64,000 nucleotides of DNA from Collinsella aerofaciens (lineage in GTDB: Bacteria > Actinomycetota > Coriobacteriia > Coriobacteriales > Coriobacteriaceae). The notes under the pieces were generated by a model that saw nothing but the letters and a program-made list of their open reading frames with translations, was not told where the DNA came from and searched no databases. Positions 9,413 through 18,204 of the stretch are shown piece after piece. The translations under genes and the position numbers were made by a program. Each line of letters opens with the position of its first letter. Within the stretch, counting starts at the first letter, position 1. Location: assembly GCF_902364945.1 (NCBI RefSeq), contig NZ_CABJFS010000011.1, forward strand, positions 1 through 64,000. Direction: 5' to 3'.

Positions 9413-9684
9413 TGCGCAGATAAATAGCGCCGATCAGATGGCTAAGCCCATTCCATTGCTTGGAATTGATGAGCCCGTGTGCGTCTCAACCGACCTGACC
9501 GTCCAGGACACATGGAACACGCCCGACGCATGTGTCTGCAGCACCGGCATGATCGATGACCTGGGCTTTACCGTGCATACAAAGGGTATGACCCGCAAAA
9601 GCAGAACTGGGCTTTATCCCGTGGCCTCCAGCAGAGCCGAAGGCCACGGAGTGGCATTGGACGCGGACGCCGCCCATCCCAATC

Positions 9685-9719
9685 TGCAAGTTTTTCTCGC
9701 GCGATGACAAGAGCTTGCA
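9685..9719. repeat. third TGCAAG...CTTGCA palindrome copy
   Basis: TGCAAGTTTTTCTC followed by CTTGCA at the other end, matching the tandem copies at 5629-5703. Confidence 0.65.
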
Positions 9720-9987
9720 TAGTTATTCTGAGGCCACCTACCGGCTGCCCCAGATGCAGCACCGACCGAGGCTTGACCGCCATTGAAAAGATTGGCATCG
9801 ACAGCTCGGACGAAAGAGACCCGGATTCTTCACAAGACGGAAGAGGCGATTTATCGTAGTCTTTCCCCGCCCGATGCCAGCATATTTGGCAATCCGCGCA
9901 TAATCAGCGCTCGTTGCCCAGTCTAGTTGAGTGTCGAAAGGATCACCCCCTAGCCTCAGTTGCCAGTTAACCGACTTGGCTTTCCCG

Positions 9988-11439
9988 CTAGCAAGCGCCA
10001 TCAACCGCAAGTAGTCGGCAAGTATTCAATACCTCTCCGCGAAGATACGCCTCGAACACGACCCCCGCTGGCAGCATTAACATGTTAATGAAATTGTCGA
10101 GCGGCTTATCTTCCTCCGCAATCACGCCCGGAAACGACGCCCTCGCCATCAGCTCGGGCCTATCAACGGTCCCCGGCACTAGGAACGTGTTCACCACCCG
10201 ATCGAACCCGCAAGCCTCGATAAACTCCCGGTATGCACTCTGGTACAGGAACTGCTTGGCCACTGACTCCAGCCCCGGCTGGTGCTCCATCTTGCCATTT
10301 GCACTCGGCACATAGTACTTCGCGTCACAGATGCAGAACAGCCGCTCGTCATCGGGTCCATTTGCAATGGCAATGGCGTCAGGGATGAGCGTATCGGTAC
10401 CTTCGGGCTCAGCAAACCCATCGCCGCGCCAGCGCTCCCACAGGGGCCGTGGAATTATCTCGATCAACTTCTTCCGACTATCAGCCGCCCACTTACCCTC
10501 AAGCGTAAGTCCGAGCGCGCCCAGCCGCTTACCAAGCGCATCGCCGAGAGCCGTTTTGCAGGCCTCTTCCCACAGGTGGTAAAAGCTCGTTGTCCCCAGT
10601 GCCTGGACCTCATCACTGCGCACCTCGCTCTCACGCAGCAGCAGGTAGCGCTCAAGCAAATCGAGCGTTAAGAGCTTCCAGTCCAAGAACTGGGCCGCGC
10701 GCTCGCACTCCAGACGCCAACCTAGCATCTCAACATCGCCGAAAGCCTCGATATCCTCGTCCGAAAGACACACCTCATCGAGCGAAAGCAGTTTGTCGAT
10801 ACCCACTTCCCCGAACTTACGCGAGCACTCGGTCAGCACGGCGCGATGCAGCCGCGTGATAAAGTCAGAGTCATCGCGATACGTCTTGCGTGTCTCGTAC
10901 ACCATGTATATCGGTCGACCGTTCGAGAGAACGGGCAAGTGTCCGTCAATTGTACGGTTCCAGTCAATGTTTCCGTTACCGTTGAGTTCGCGATCTTCCA
11001 CGTAGTTTGAGTACTCACCGTACTCGCCGTACAGCTCCAACAGCGCCAGCATTACGGACAACTTGTCGCTAGCGCCCTCATCGGCGTCTTCCAAACTCGT
11101 CAGCACCGCGATGCCCGCATCACGCTTGAGAACTCGCATTATCAACCTGAGCTCATCAATAACAGGTATCCGGTCGTGGAAGTACTTGGGATAGACAATA
11201 ATCACCGCGCCCTCGGCCATCACCAGGCCCACGAAGCGAAACTGGTAGACTTCAGAGGGAGCGGCGTTCTCCACATCGGCTTCCTCGGGATCGGCTTTCT
11301 TTCCCGTCCGGTACCGCACAATACCGCGCGCCATCATGTCGCCAACGAGGGTCTTTGCCCTCGCAACCGTACATCCCAGCTCGTCAGCAAGCCAAGCAAG
11401 CGAAAAGGGCCTCAGCTCGCGGACCATCACCGGTTTCAT
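9988..11439 (-). CDS. LlaJI-family restriction endonuclease subunit (McrC-like)
   Basis: A 483-residue protein of the type that pairs with a McrB-like motor. It has an N-terminal winged-helix-like segment (about 10-45), the WNRTI motif typical of LlaJI/McrC-like proteins (about 160-164), and a PD-(D/E)xK nuclease core near the C-terminus: LIPDAIAI then CICDAKYY. It starts three bases after the stop of the motor gene, so the pair is translationally close. Family knowledge: LlaJI R2-type subunits cut DNA when driven by the GTP-hydrolysing partner. All expected nuclease residues appear present. Confidence 0.85.
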   Translation of the reverse strand: MKPVMVRELRPFSLAWLADELGCTVARAKTLVGDMMARGIVRYRTGKKADPEEADVENAAPSEVYQFRFVGLVMAEGAVIIVYPKYFHDRIPVIDELRLIMRVLKRDAGIAVLTSLEDADEGASDKLSVMLALLELYGEYGEYSNYVEDRELNGNGNIDWNRTIDGHLPVLSNGRPIYMVYETRKTYRDDSDFITRLHRAVLTECSRKFGEVGIDKLLSLDEVCLSDEDIEAFGDVEMLGWRLECERAAQFLDWKLLTLDLLERYLLLRESEVRSDEVQALGTTSFYHLWEEACKTALGDALGKRLGALGLTLEGKWAADSRKKLIEIIPRPLWERWRGDGFAEPEGTDTLIPDAIAIANGPDDERLFCICDAKYYVPSANGKMEHQPGLESVAKQFLYQSAYREFIEACGFDRVVNTFLVPGTVDRPELMARASFPGVIAEEDKPLDNFINMLMLPAGVVFEAYLRGEVLNTCRLLAVDGAC

Positions 11440-11442
11440 TGC

Positions 11443-13170
11443 CTATTCCTCGGTCTCTTCTTCAGATTCGGCAGCAACGCCCTCCGATGGCTTGCCAGCG
11501 ACAACATCAGCGAGCTCGATGCCCTTGAAAATGGCAACTCCATCGCGGTCGAACTGTTTACACAGCTCGAAATAGGTCGCCGTCTCATCGCGGAAAAGCC
11601 GTCCGCGCTTCAACTTCCCGACGTCCTCGCATAGATAGAGAAGAACCTTGTCCTTGAACACATCGCTGAATCGATCATTGAGGTCATTGGGCGAGATGAA
11701 GAAGGGGCCCAAGAACTTATCCTCATTGATCCTGAGGTCCTTCATCAGTCCGTTAATCTTGCGGCGCAGCTTATCCCAAACGATTTGAGAATCGGTGCCG
11801 TTTACCGTAATCGTCACCTCTATCTCGGATATCTTCTTCCCGTCTTCGAGAGGCTTGCCGGCCCCAGCATCGATGTCAATATACCTGAAGTTCCAACGCC
11901 GCTTAAATGCGGTGTCCATCGGAAACACCCCTTGGTCGGCGCTGTTCATGGTCGCCCAGATGTACATGTTGGGCGGTAGGGAGAGCTCCTCGCAGGCTAT
12001 CTCCCTAAAGTCATCGAAGTCCATATCGGGGTCGTAATACCCCTCGATAGCGTCTCGAACATCGGCATCGTCTTTGAGCACATTGAGATAGCTGCCGATG
12101 CAGCCAGCCATCTCCTTCGGCGCTGCAACTGGGAAAACACTGTTCCCGCTCTTGTCGCGGTCAAGCAGCTGGAACACGTCACCGAAGACAGCGGCGGGGT
12201 TCGCGCGGTTGATTTCTTCAATTAGCAGGACGAAGTTGTCATAGGGGTGTGCTATTGCCTCGAGGTAAGTCTTCAGGAATGGACCCTCAACGAACTCGTA
12301 GGATATCTCCTTACTGCCAGGTTCACTATATGGTTTAAAACATCCCACGAACTGCGAGTACGTATAGTCCGGATAGAAGGTCACTCGCCGAATGTTTTTC
12401 TTGGCAAAGCCATCCCTGACAAGCTTATTCAGTTGATAGGACTTTCCTGTACCAGGAGCACCAAAGTAAATCAAATTGCGAGGCAAGCCCGCCACTTTTT
12501 CGAGAAGTTCAGAACTGTTTTTTACTAGATTCGCCCTGTCTGGTTCGGAATGAGCGCTGTTCGGTTCGCCCACCGGAAAGTACTCCCCAATCGTCGCCCA
12601 ATCAATACGCGGCTTAACATTTGAAAAAACATCATCGCCAATGCCAATATCATCTGGGAACGGCGCACCCTCTTTCCAGAGAGCGTTTATCAAATTGCCA
12701 GTATAGCTTTGCCCAAGAGCGTCCTTAAGGGCCTCCGCAAAAGAAGAGTCATCTTTGAAGGCGGAGTTGCGTTCAACCCACACGGCAAACGCAGTTTTCA
12801 TTTCCTTTGATGGAAGATAGGCGTCCAAATGCTCATAACAAATTGAATCAGCAAGAAGCACCTTCTTGGAGATAGCAAAAAGATAGCTTTTTGCCCCGCT
12901 GGGGTAAAGCTCGGGGTCTTCGCGGGTTGCGCGCTCGGAACGTTGAACAGCTCCTGCGCTAATGAAATTTGAATGGATTCGGGCAGAATCTTTGTCCTTT
13001 TTCGGCTTTTTGCCGGTAAAGCCATCAATGTGGTCAGGGACTTCCCCATCTTCAAGTCCGCCAACTTTATGGGCGAAAGAAACAAATGTGCCCTCATCGG
13101 AATCGGTATCGCAGTCTCTACCGAACTTGTGAGCATAGTTGTGTAAAATACTTAAAAGCCTTATCGCCAT
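11443..13170 (-). CDS. McrB/LlaJI-type AAA+ GTPase restriction motor
   Basis: A 575-residue protein from the ATG at 13170. Walker A GAPGTGKS is near 237-244, Walker B LLIEEINRAN about 65 residues later, and MNSADQGVFPMDTAFKRRW matches the McrB/LlaJI signature region. The N-terminal 200 residues probably bind DNA or target sites. The ATG lies inside the 3' end of the methylase gene, giving a 53-base overlap, and has no clear ribosome-binding site; the frame stays open farther upstream to 13194. This odd junction suggests a deletion between the two genes. With the downstream endonuclease subunit it should form a methylation-linked restriction complex. Confidence 0.85.
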   Translation of the reverse strand: MAIRLLSILHNYAHKFGRDCDTDSDEGTFVSFAHKVGGLEDGEVPDHIDGFTGKKPKKDKDSARIHSNFISAGAVQRSERATREDPELYPSGAKSYLFAISKKVLLADSICYEHLDAYLPSKEMKTAFAVWVERNSAFKDDSSFAEALKDALGQSYTGNLINALWKEGAPFPDDIGIGDDVFSNVKPRIDWATIGEYFPVGEPNSAHSEPDRANLVKNSSELLEKVAGLPRNLIYFGAPGTGKSYQLNKLVRDGFAKKNIRRVTFYPDYTYSQFVGCFKPYSEPGSKEISYEFVEGPFLKTYLEAIAHPYDNFVLLIEEINRANPAAVFGDVFQLLDRDKSGNSVFPVAAPKEMAGCIGSYLNVLKDDADVRDAIEGYYDPDMDFDDFREIACEELSLPPNMYIWATMNSADQGVFPMDTAFKRRWNFRYIDIDAGAGKPLEDGKKISEIEVTITVNGTDSQIVWDKLRRKINGLMKDLRINEDKFLGPFFISPNDLNDRFSDVFKDKVLLYLCEDVGKLKRGRLFRDETATYFELCKQFDRDGVAIFKGIELADVVAGKPSEGVAAESEEETEE

Positions 13171-13963
13171 GAGCGCAGGGACCGATCTGCTCAATCATGG
13201 CCTGAGTGGCATCGGTATACGACCAGAAATCCCCATTTTCGTGTTCAACCGAGGGATTTTGAAGGATGGACCCCAGGAGCAACTTCTCAGGCCGCCCAGC
13301 AGAAACGGAAGGCAGCTGCTCCGAGTCGACAACGCGATCCATCTCATCGAAATCAAACGTTTTGTTCAGAGAACTATCTATGCCGATAATCAAGAGTCGG
13401 AACCTGTTCTGGGGCACACCATAGTTACTCGCCTTCACAAGCCGGTGACAGACGTTGTAGCCAAGTATCCTCATGCGGTTCTCAATCTCAGCAATGACGG
13501 GAGTTCCGTCATCCATCTTAGAAGACATGATTCCGCGCACGTTCTCAAAGACGAATGCCCTGGGCTTCTTGCCCGCATTAATTTTCCCCTTTAGGATGCG
13601 CTCACATTCCTCAAAAAGGGTTCCACGGTTGTATTTATCGTTTACGCCACCGCGAAGGCCGGCATTGGAAAAGGGCTGGCAAGGGAAGCCGGCAAGGAGA
13701 ATATCGTAATCCGGTATCTCGTCAAGCTCAACTTGGCGAATATCCTTCTCGATGCAATTAGCGGCGGCATCGTAATTCGGGATGTTCTCATTGAAACAGG
13801 TCACGGCATCGCGATCGAAATCGTTGGCATAGACTACTTCAGTGGCCAAACGAGCAAAATGCTTGCCTTGGAAATCAAACCCCCCGGCGAAACCGAGGTC
13901 AAGACCACCGCATCCCGCAAAGAGAGAGGCGATGCGATAAGGCTTTGTCTGACGAGTCTCCAC
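13118..13963 (-). CDS. DNA cytosine-5 methyltransferase, apparently C-terminally truncated
   Basis: A 281-residue C5 methylase with motif I FAGCGGLDLGF, catalytic motif IV GFPCQPFSNAG, motif VI FENVRGI and motif VIII QNRFRLLIIG. After the short recognition region the protein stops at FTQLCSQVR, and motifs IX and X (the RxLTxREAARLQxFP and GNAV-type blocks) are missing, so it is about 40-100 residues shorter than usual. It begins with GTG. The restriction motor gene starts inside its 3' end. Either the enzyme is inactive, or motifs are supplied elsewhere. If inactive, the restriction genes would be toxic unless also disabled or silent. Confidence 0.85.
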   Translation of the reverse strand: METRQTKPYRIASLFAGCGGLDLGFAGGFDFQGKHFARLATEVVYANDFDRDAVTCFNENIPNYDAAANCIEKDIRQVELDEIPDYDILLAGFPCQPFSNAGLRGGVNDKYNRGTLFEECERILKGKINAGKKPRAFVFENVRGIMSSKMDDGTPVIAEIENRMRILGYNVCHRLVKASNYGVPQNRFRLLIIGIDSSLNKTFDFDEMDRVVDSEQLPSVSAGRPEKLLLGSILQNPSVEHENGDFWSYTDATQAMIEQIGPCAHGDKAFKYFTQLCSQVR

Positions 13964-13996
13964 GATGTCTATCTCATTTCAATCAGTAATAGCAAC

Positions 13997-14026
13997 ATTC
14001 TACAAATACAAGACTTTACCATTCAA
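13997..14026 (-). promoter_or_regulatory. candidate promoter of the restriction operon
   Basis: On the minus strand TTGAAT (14026-14021) and TAGAAT (14002-13997) are 18 bases apart, placing a start site about 25 bases before the methylase GTG. Confidence 0.4.
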
Positions 14027-14531
14027 AAAAGCAGAGCTTTTTAATTCGCCTTATTTCTAGAAATCCACCTCTCGCCTCCGAATGGCAGTTACTACCGTTG
14101 TTACCAACCGTAGGCCGCACCACCCGCGCTCACGCCCCGCGCGCCTCAGTCAGAGTCGCTAGCCCCCAATCGCGCGTGCCTAAGCAGCGCGAAGCAGCAG
14201 ACGGTCGCCTGCGTGCTTCAGCAACTGTTGATGCTCGCTTTGAAGTAGTCCGAAGAGCGCGGATCCGGCGGTGCGGTGTTGAGCTGCAGCCTCACCCTCA
14301 CGCTCGTGACGGTGAGGCTCAAGTACAACGTGGATTGCGAGTGGGACAAGATGATGTATCTAGATATGTCTAAACTGGAGAGAGGAAGGACGAGCTAAAG
14401 GGAAAGACTTAGTTCTAAAAGAGGACGGGGCCGAGGCCGAATAAACCAATTTGCGAAAGAATACCAACGGTGTCCCCTATGCCTAAAGGCAGCGACACGC
14501 GTTTCTTACCTCTGTCTTTGATTTCATGCAA
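14027..14531. other. gene-free stretch with possible coding remnant
   Basis: No intact gene. On the plus strand around 14270-14397 one frame reads like the end of a protein (LTLTLVTVRLKY, then MMYLDMSKLERG before a stop), but upstream it is closed by a stop, so it may be a relic. The rest shows no feature I can support. Confidence 0.3.
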
Positions 14532-14969
14532 CTATGGCTGAAGCGTCTTTATGTGCTCCAATGCACACAATAGCACGGTCCGATTTCGCTCAAAGCAAAA
14601 CCGAAACCATGCATATATTCCCAAGACAATCAGGAATAGCGCCCCGAAAATTCCGGCAGAAAGTGGATTGCTGGCTATCAACGCAGACAAATATCCTCCG
14701 GCCATAAGAGAGACAATGATGCCGATCAGGCTAAGGACCCAGCTCGTATAATGCGTCTCAGCAACCGCCCGTTCGATTATTTTGCATTTCTTTTTCAGGC
14801 TGATGTCCTCGTCAGCTCCAGCGAGAGAGAAGTCCATTCCTGAAATTAAATCGAATAATTCAGCCTCGCTGTATCCGCTTTTCTTGAATCTTTTAATGAA
14901 GAAACCTCCTGGTCCAGGACCATAGATAGGACGGTTTACACGAAACAGTTCCTTATAGACGATTTCCAT
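14532..14969 (-). CDS. two-helix membrane protein, unknown function
   Basis: A 145-residue protein with a soluble N-terminal half and two hydrophobic helices at about 77-98 and 103-125, close together like a hairpin, then a short basic-aromatic tail. The ATG at 14969 follows AAGGAG at six bases; a TTG two codons earlier is also possible. It stands between the restriction operon and the ClpP/TraG operon on the same strand. The layout (cytosolic domain plus paired helices) is seen in many small defence effectors, but no family is recognised. Confidence 0.6.
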   Translation of the reverse strand: MEIVYKELFRVNRPIYGPGPGGFFIKRFKKSGYSEAELFDLISGMDFSLAGADEDISLKKKCKIIERAVAETHYTSWVLSLIGIIVSLMAGGYLSALIASNPLSAGIFGALFLIVLGIYAWFRFCFERNRTVLLCALEHIKTLQP

Positions 14970-15056
14970 TGCCAACTCCTTAATGCACAGATTCCATTTG
15001 CGCTATCTTTCTACCATTCCGTCCGGACAGATTTTTGTCTGACCGCTAGCAACCAT

Positions 15057-15890
15057 TCACAAGGACATCCCGTTCAGTAAATCCTCGTCAAATTGATCCT
15101 CGCGCTCCTCATACCCTCGCTCAAGTTTCTTCCCAAGCTCGGCAGCGCAGCGCTTCGTTTCCTTAGAAAACAGGTCATCGATAGCCCTGTCGATTCGCGT
15201 GCAAGTCTGCCGGTGCTCGTTCTTCCAGGGCAGGTTGAGTCCCAAACTCGCATCCCAATAGCCGCCGAGTTTGGCGTTGATCACTTCCTCGGGATACAGT
15301 ACGTCGCGGCGAATCCCTTCGATCGCCTCGTCCTCGTCCATATCACAGGCTGTCTCGCCCTGCACGAGGCACTTGCGCAGCTCCTTTTGCGCCCGGATGC
15401 TGTTCAGTATGCGAACGCACACCACGGCCAAAAAGCGGTAGCGCTCGCACAGGTCCCACTCGCCGCCGAGCCATACGCGATAGCCCAGCATTTCGCTCGC
15501 GGACTCATCATCCATCAAGATCAATTCCCACGGACGTACTTTGGCAAGCACATCCTCACCTAGCATTTGAACGCCGCCGCGTGTAAAGATGCACGGCTCC
15601 ACGTCGTAATAGCCAAAGCCGTGGCCTGCACCACGACGATTGATGACGTGCTTGGGCAGCAGGACGATATTGTCGCTGGGCTCGGGGTCAACCTTGCGCA
15701 GCTTTTTGACCTTGCGGCGGGCGCGCTTTAAGCTGCGCTCGTTATCGACACGGCCGCGGCCGTCCGGCTTGCCGCCGTATCGCAGGGCAACCTCGCGCGC
15801 CAGGATCTTTGTGTCCGCAGCGCACAGCAGGTCGCTCACGGTGGGCAGGTCTTCCCACTCAATGCCGTCGACATCCCAAATCCTGCTCAT
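15057..15890 (-). CDS. hypothetical protein of the ClpP/TraG operon
   Basis: A 277-residue soluble, charged protein with an N-terminal basic patch (KRARRKVKKLRK, about 55-66) and an acidic C-terminus. The ATG at 15890 follows AGAGG. It starts 75 bases after the ClpP-like gene and is the last gene of a four-gene minus-strand operon. No known domain recognised. The basic patch could bind nucleic acid or a partner; that is a guess. Confidence 0.6.
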   Translation of the reverse strand: MSRIWDVDGIEWEDLPTVSDLLCAADTKILAREVALRYGGKPDGRGRVDNERSLKRARRKVKKLRKVDPEPSDNIVLLPKHVINRRGAGHGFGYYDVEPCIFTRGGVQMLGEDVLAKVRPWELILMDDESASEMLGYRVWLGGEWDLCERYRFLAVVCVRILNSIRAQKELRKCLVQGETACDMDEDEAIEGIRRDVLYPEEVINAKLGGYWDASLGLNLPWKNEHRQTCTRIDRAIDDLFSKETKRCAAELGKKLERGYEEREDQFDEDLLNGMSL

Positions 15891-15964
15891 GTTCAACCTC
15901 TTTCTGGCCGTTAAACTACGCGATCGTTCGCCCCGCTCTATATGCCCACAAGACATGAGCCCCG

Positions 15965-16567
15965 CTAGAGCGCCTTCTTACTCGGAGCAATCACCTCGTC
16001 CACCAGACCCAACTCCAGAGCGCGCCTGGCGTTGCACCAGCAGTCGCGCTCGGTGAGCTCGTGGAACTCCTGGGCGCTCAGGTTGCCATGCTCGGCCAGC
16101 AGCTCGTCCAGCTCGGCGCGCATGGCCGCCGTGTGCTGGGCCACGATCTCGATATCGGTCTGCTGCGCCATGCCCGTGCCGCCCATCAACTGGTGGATGA
16201 GCACTTGCGTGTGGCGGTATACCTGGCGGTGGTCGCCGCAGGCCAAGATCACCGCGGCCATCGAGGCCACGACGCCCTCGCCCACCGTGATCACGGGGCA
16301 GTCGAGCGACTGCATGGTGTCGATGAGCGCCAGCCCCGCCGTAACGCTACCGCCCGGGCTGTTGATGATGAGGGTGATGGGCTCGGTGGCGCTCTGATGC
16401 TCCAACACCAGCATGGACTTAATAAGGTCATTGCAGGTCACATCGTTGACCTCGCCTTCCAGCAGCAGCACGCGGCTGTTAAGCAGCTCACTTGCCATAT
16501 CGACGGCGGCAACGCGACCGTCCTTGGACTTCTTGATAATGCTAGGCTCACGATACATAACGGACAT
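15965..16567 (-). CDS. ClpP-like serine protease
   Basis: A 200-residue ClpP homologue with what looks like an intact triad: Ser102 in VVASMAAV, His125 in VLIHQLMGG and Asp175 in ERDCWCNA. INSPGGSVTAGLAL matches the conserved oxyanion and strand region. Length equals normal ClpP. Unlike housekeeping clpP it is not followed by clpX or preceded by tig; it lies between a TraG-like ATPase and an unknown gene. The nearest ClpX-like gene is at 226-1995. Family knowledge: ClpP forms tetradecamers needing an AAA+ partner. Inferred: a specialised ClpP dedicated to this locus. Confidence 0.9.
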   Translation of the reverse strand: MSVMYREPSIIKKSKDGRVAAVDMASELLNSRVLLLEGEVNDVTCNDLIKSMLVLEHQSATEPITLIINSPGGSVTAGLALIDTMQSLDCPVITVGEGVVASMAAVILACGDHRQVYRHTQVLIHQLMGGTGMAQQTDIEIVAQHTAAMRAELDELLAEHGNLSAQEFHELTERDCWCNARRALELGLVDEVIAPSKKAL

Positions 16568-16681
16568 GGTAATTCCCTTCTAAACGGAATCGGTAAGGAA
16601 GTAAAACGAGGCAGCACGGCTAGCGGCCAATGGAAGCCGTGCGGTCAAATAGGCAAGATTGAACGCGCGAAGCTGCAAGGA

Positions 16682-18166
16682 CTAATCCCTCAGCCACTTG
16701 GCCGCATTGGGATGGTCGCCGCAAAAATACTTCTTGGCACGGAAGGGGCGCATGCCGGTTACTTTGACCAGGCAGTCGGTACGCGGCATAAGCCCCACCT
16801 CGCCCGGGGTTATCACGCAACCGCGCACATCGACGGCAGTACGCTCGGCGCCCACGTAATTGGTGCCCAGAACCGACTCGCCGCACAGATTGCTTATGTA
16901 CTCCTGTGTCGCGATGTTGCTGCCGCCGCCCATGTAGACCAAGCTGTCGCAGTTATCGAGGATGGTATGAGCTGTGGTTTCGCCATACACACCATCGAGC
17001 TGGCTCAACGACTGCGCGCACATCAAAAAGCTCATGCCACGGCTGCGCACGGTCGCAATACTCCGCTCAAAATCGGGGATGCGGCCCACGTTGGGAAACT
17101 CATCCAGAATAAACTGCACGCGGCGCTGCAAATGCCCACTAGGGCTGGCGTCGGCGCGGCGCTGGGCCAGGTTAAACAGCTGCTTAAGGGCAACGTTGGC
17201 AAGCCATGCATTGGTCGAGTCGTTGTCGCTCACCTTAAGATCGATTACGCGCTTGCCCTCGTCGATACGGTCAAGACGCATTTCATCTTTCTCATAGACG
17301 CGCATGAGCTGGGGAGTCTTAAGCCGCGAGATGGTCGCATTGAGTGTGATCAGAATACTCTTAAGCGTCCTATCGGCTGCTCCGCGAAAATCGCGGTACT
17401 GCTCAACGCCATACAGGTCCGCGTTCGCCGACTCATACCTGCCAAGAAATTCCTTGGACTCCACCTGCCCCACAAGGTAGTCCAACGGAAATCGGCCCTC
17501 GCCATCTCCCGTGACCTTGATGAGCGCGACCAGCTTAAAGACGTTGTTTATCTTAAGGTAGCGGCGCGGAGCCGTGGGATCCCCACCCGGCGCAAATGTG
17601 CCGGCAAGGCACTCCAAAAGGAACAGGATTCCAATAATCGCTCGGAGCAGCAGATCGCTCGCGTTGTCCCAAAACGGGTCGTTCCTAAAGCTGCGCCCAT
17701 CAGGATCGACCCCCTCCATGATTGCCGCCACTGTGGTGGGGATATCCTCGACATCCATCACGTAACGCAGAGGGTCGTATCCGGCCGACCGCTCGGGATT
17801 AACAGTATCGAGAACCGTTACCTCGTAGCCGTCCTCTTCAAAGCCTTTCCCCGTACGGCGCAGCAGCTCACCCTTGGTGTCTGTGACCACATAACAGCAT
17901 TCGTGGTGATTGAGCAGGTTGGGCAAAACGAAACTCGCCGTTTTGCCGCTGCCGGTTCCGCCAAAGACAAACACGTTGTTGGACACGCTCGTCTCCCAGT
18001 GCTTATCGCCCTCGTAAAAAGCAACCGTGGCACCGTGCGCCAAGATCACATCGCGCTGCTCATCGCCGGACGACAGCGCCTGCATTTCCTCCTTGGTCGC
18101 CCACTTCTTGGCTTGATACTCCGTTTGCTGTGCGGCCTCGTAGCCGTACATCTTAATGACCGACAT
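16682..18166 (-). CDS. TraG/VirD4-like ATPase lacking membrane anchor
   Basis: A 494-residue coupling-protein-type ATPase. Walker A is GGTGSGKT (69-76), TDTKGEL follows near 95-101, and FILDEFPNVGRIPDFE (352-367) gives Walker B plus the type IV coupling-protein signature; FLMCAQSLSQL and NCDSLVYMGGG continue the RecA-like core. The usual two N-terminal transmembrane helices are absent. The ATG at 18166 follows AAAGGGG. No relaxase, integrase or other conjugation gene is nearby, and it is bracketed by an unknown gene and a ClpP-like protease. Known relatives pump DNA or protein through type IV channels; here it may be a soluble DNA motor repurposed in a chromosomal system. Confidence 0.85.
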   Translation of the reverse strand: MSVIKMYGYEAAQQTEYQAKKWATKEEMQALSSGDEQRDVILAHGATVAFYEGDKHWETSVSNNVFVFGGTGSGKTASFVLPNLLNHHECCYVVTDTKGELLRRTGKGFEEDGYEVTVLDTVNPERSAGYDPLRYVMDVEDIPTTVAAIMEGVDPDGRSFRNDPFWDNASDLLLRAIIGILFLLECLAGTFAPGGDPTAPRRYLKINNVFKLVALIKVTGDGEGRFPLDYLVGQVESKEFLGRYESANADLYGVEQYRDFRGAADRTLKSILITLNATISRLKTPQLMRVYEKDEMRLDRIDEGKRVIDLKVSDNDSTNAWLANVALKQLFNLAQRRADASPSGHLQRRVQFILDEFPNVGRIPDFERSIATVRSRGMSFLMCAQSLSQLDGVYGETTAHTILDNCDSLVYMGGGSNIATQEYISNLCGESVLGTNYVGAERTAVDVRGCVITPGEVGLMPRTDCLVKVTGMRPFRAKKYFCGDHPNAAKWLRD

Positions 18167-18204
18167 GTCACGGCCCCTTTCTTGTCGATGGTTCTGCGTA
18201 GTTG

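Larger units (their letters stand above)
9183..9987. other. decayed region without an intact gene
   Basis: About 800 bases with only short interrupted reading frames on both strands, including a recognisable C-terminal fragment at 9218-9412 and a hairpin repeat at 9685-9719. It lies just downstream of the restriction operon and looks like eroded mobile or restriction-related DNA. Confidence 0.5.

Noticed and set aside
14098..14373. A 91-codon plus-strand frame in the gap before the membrane protein gene
   Set aside because: Arg/Ala/Gln-rich, no ribosome-binding site, no family. Another frame in the same place looks more like an old coding remnant.
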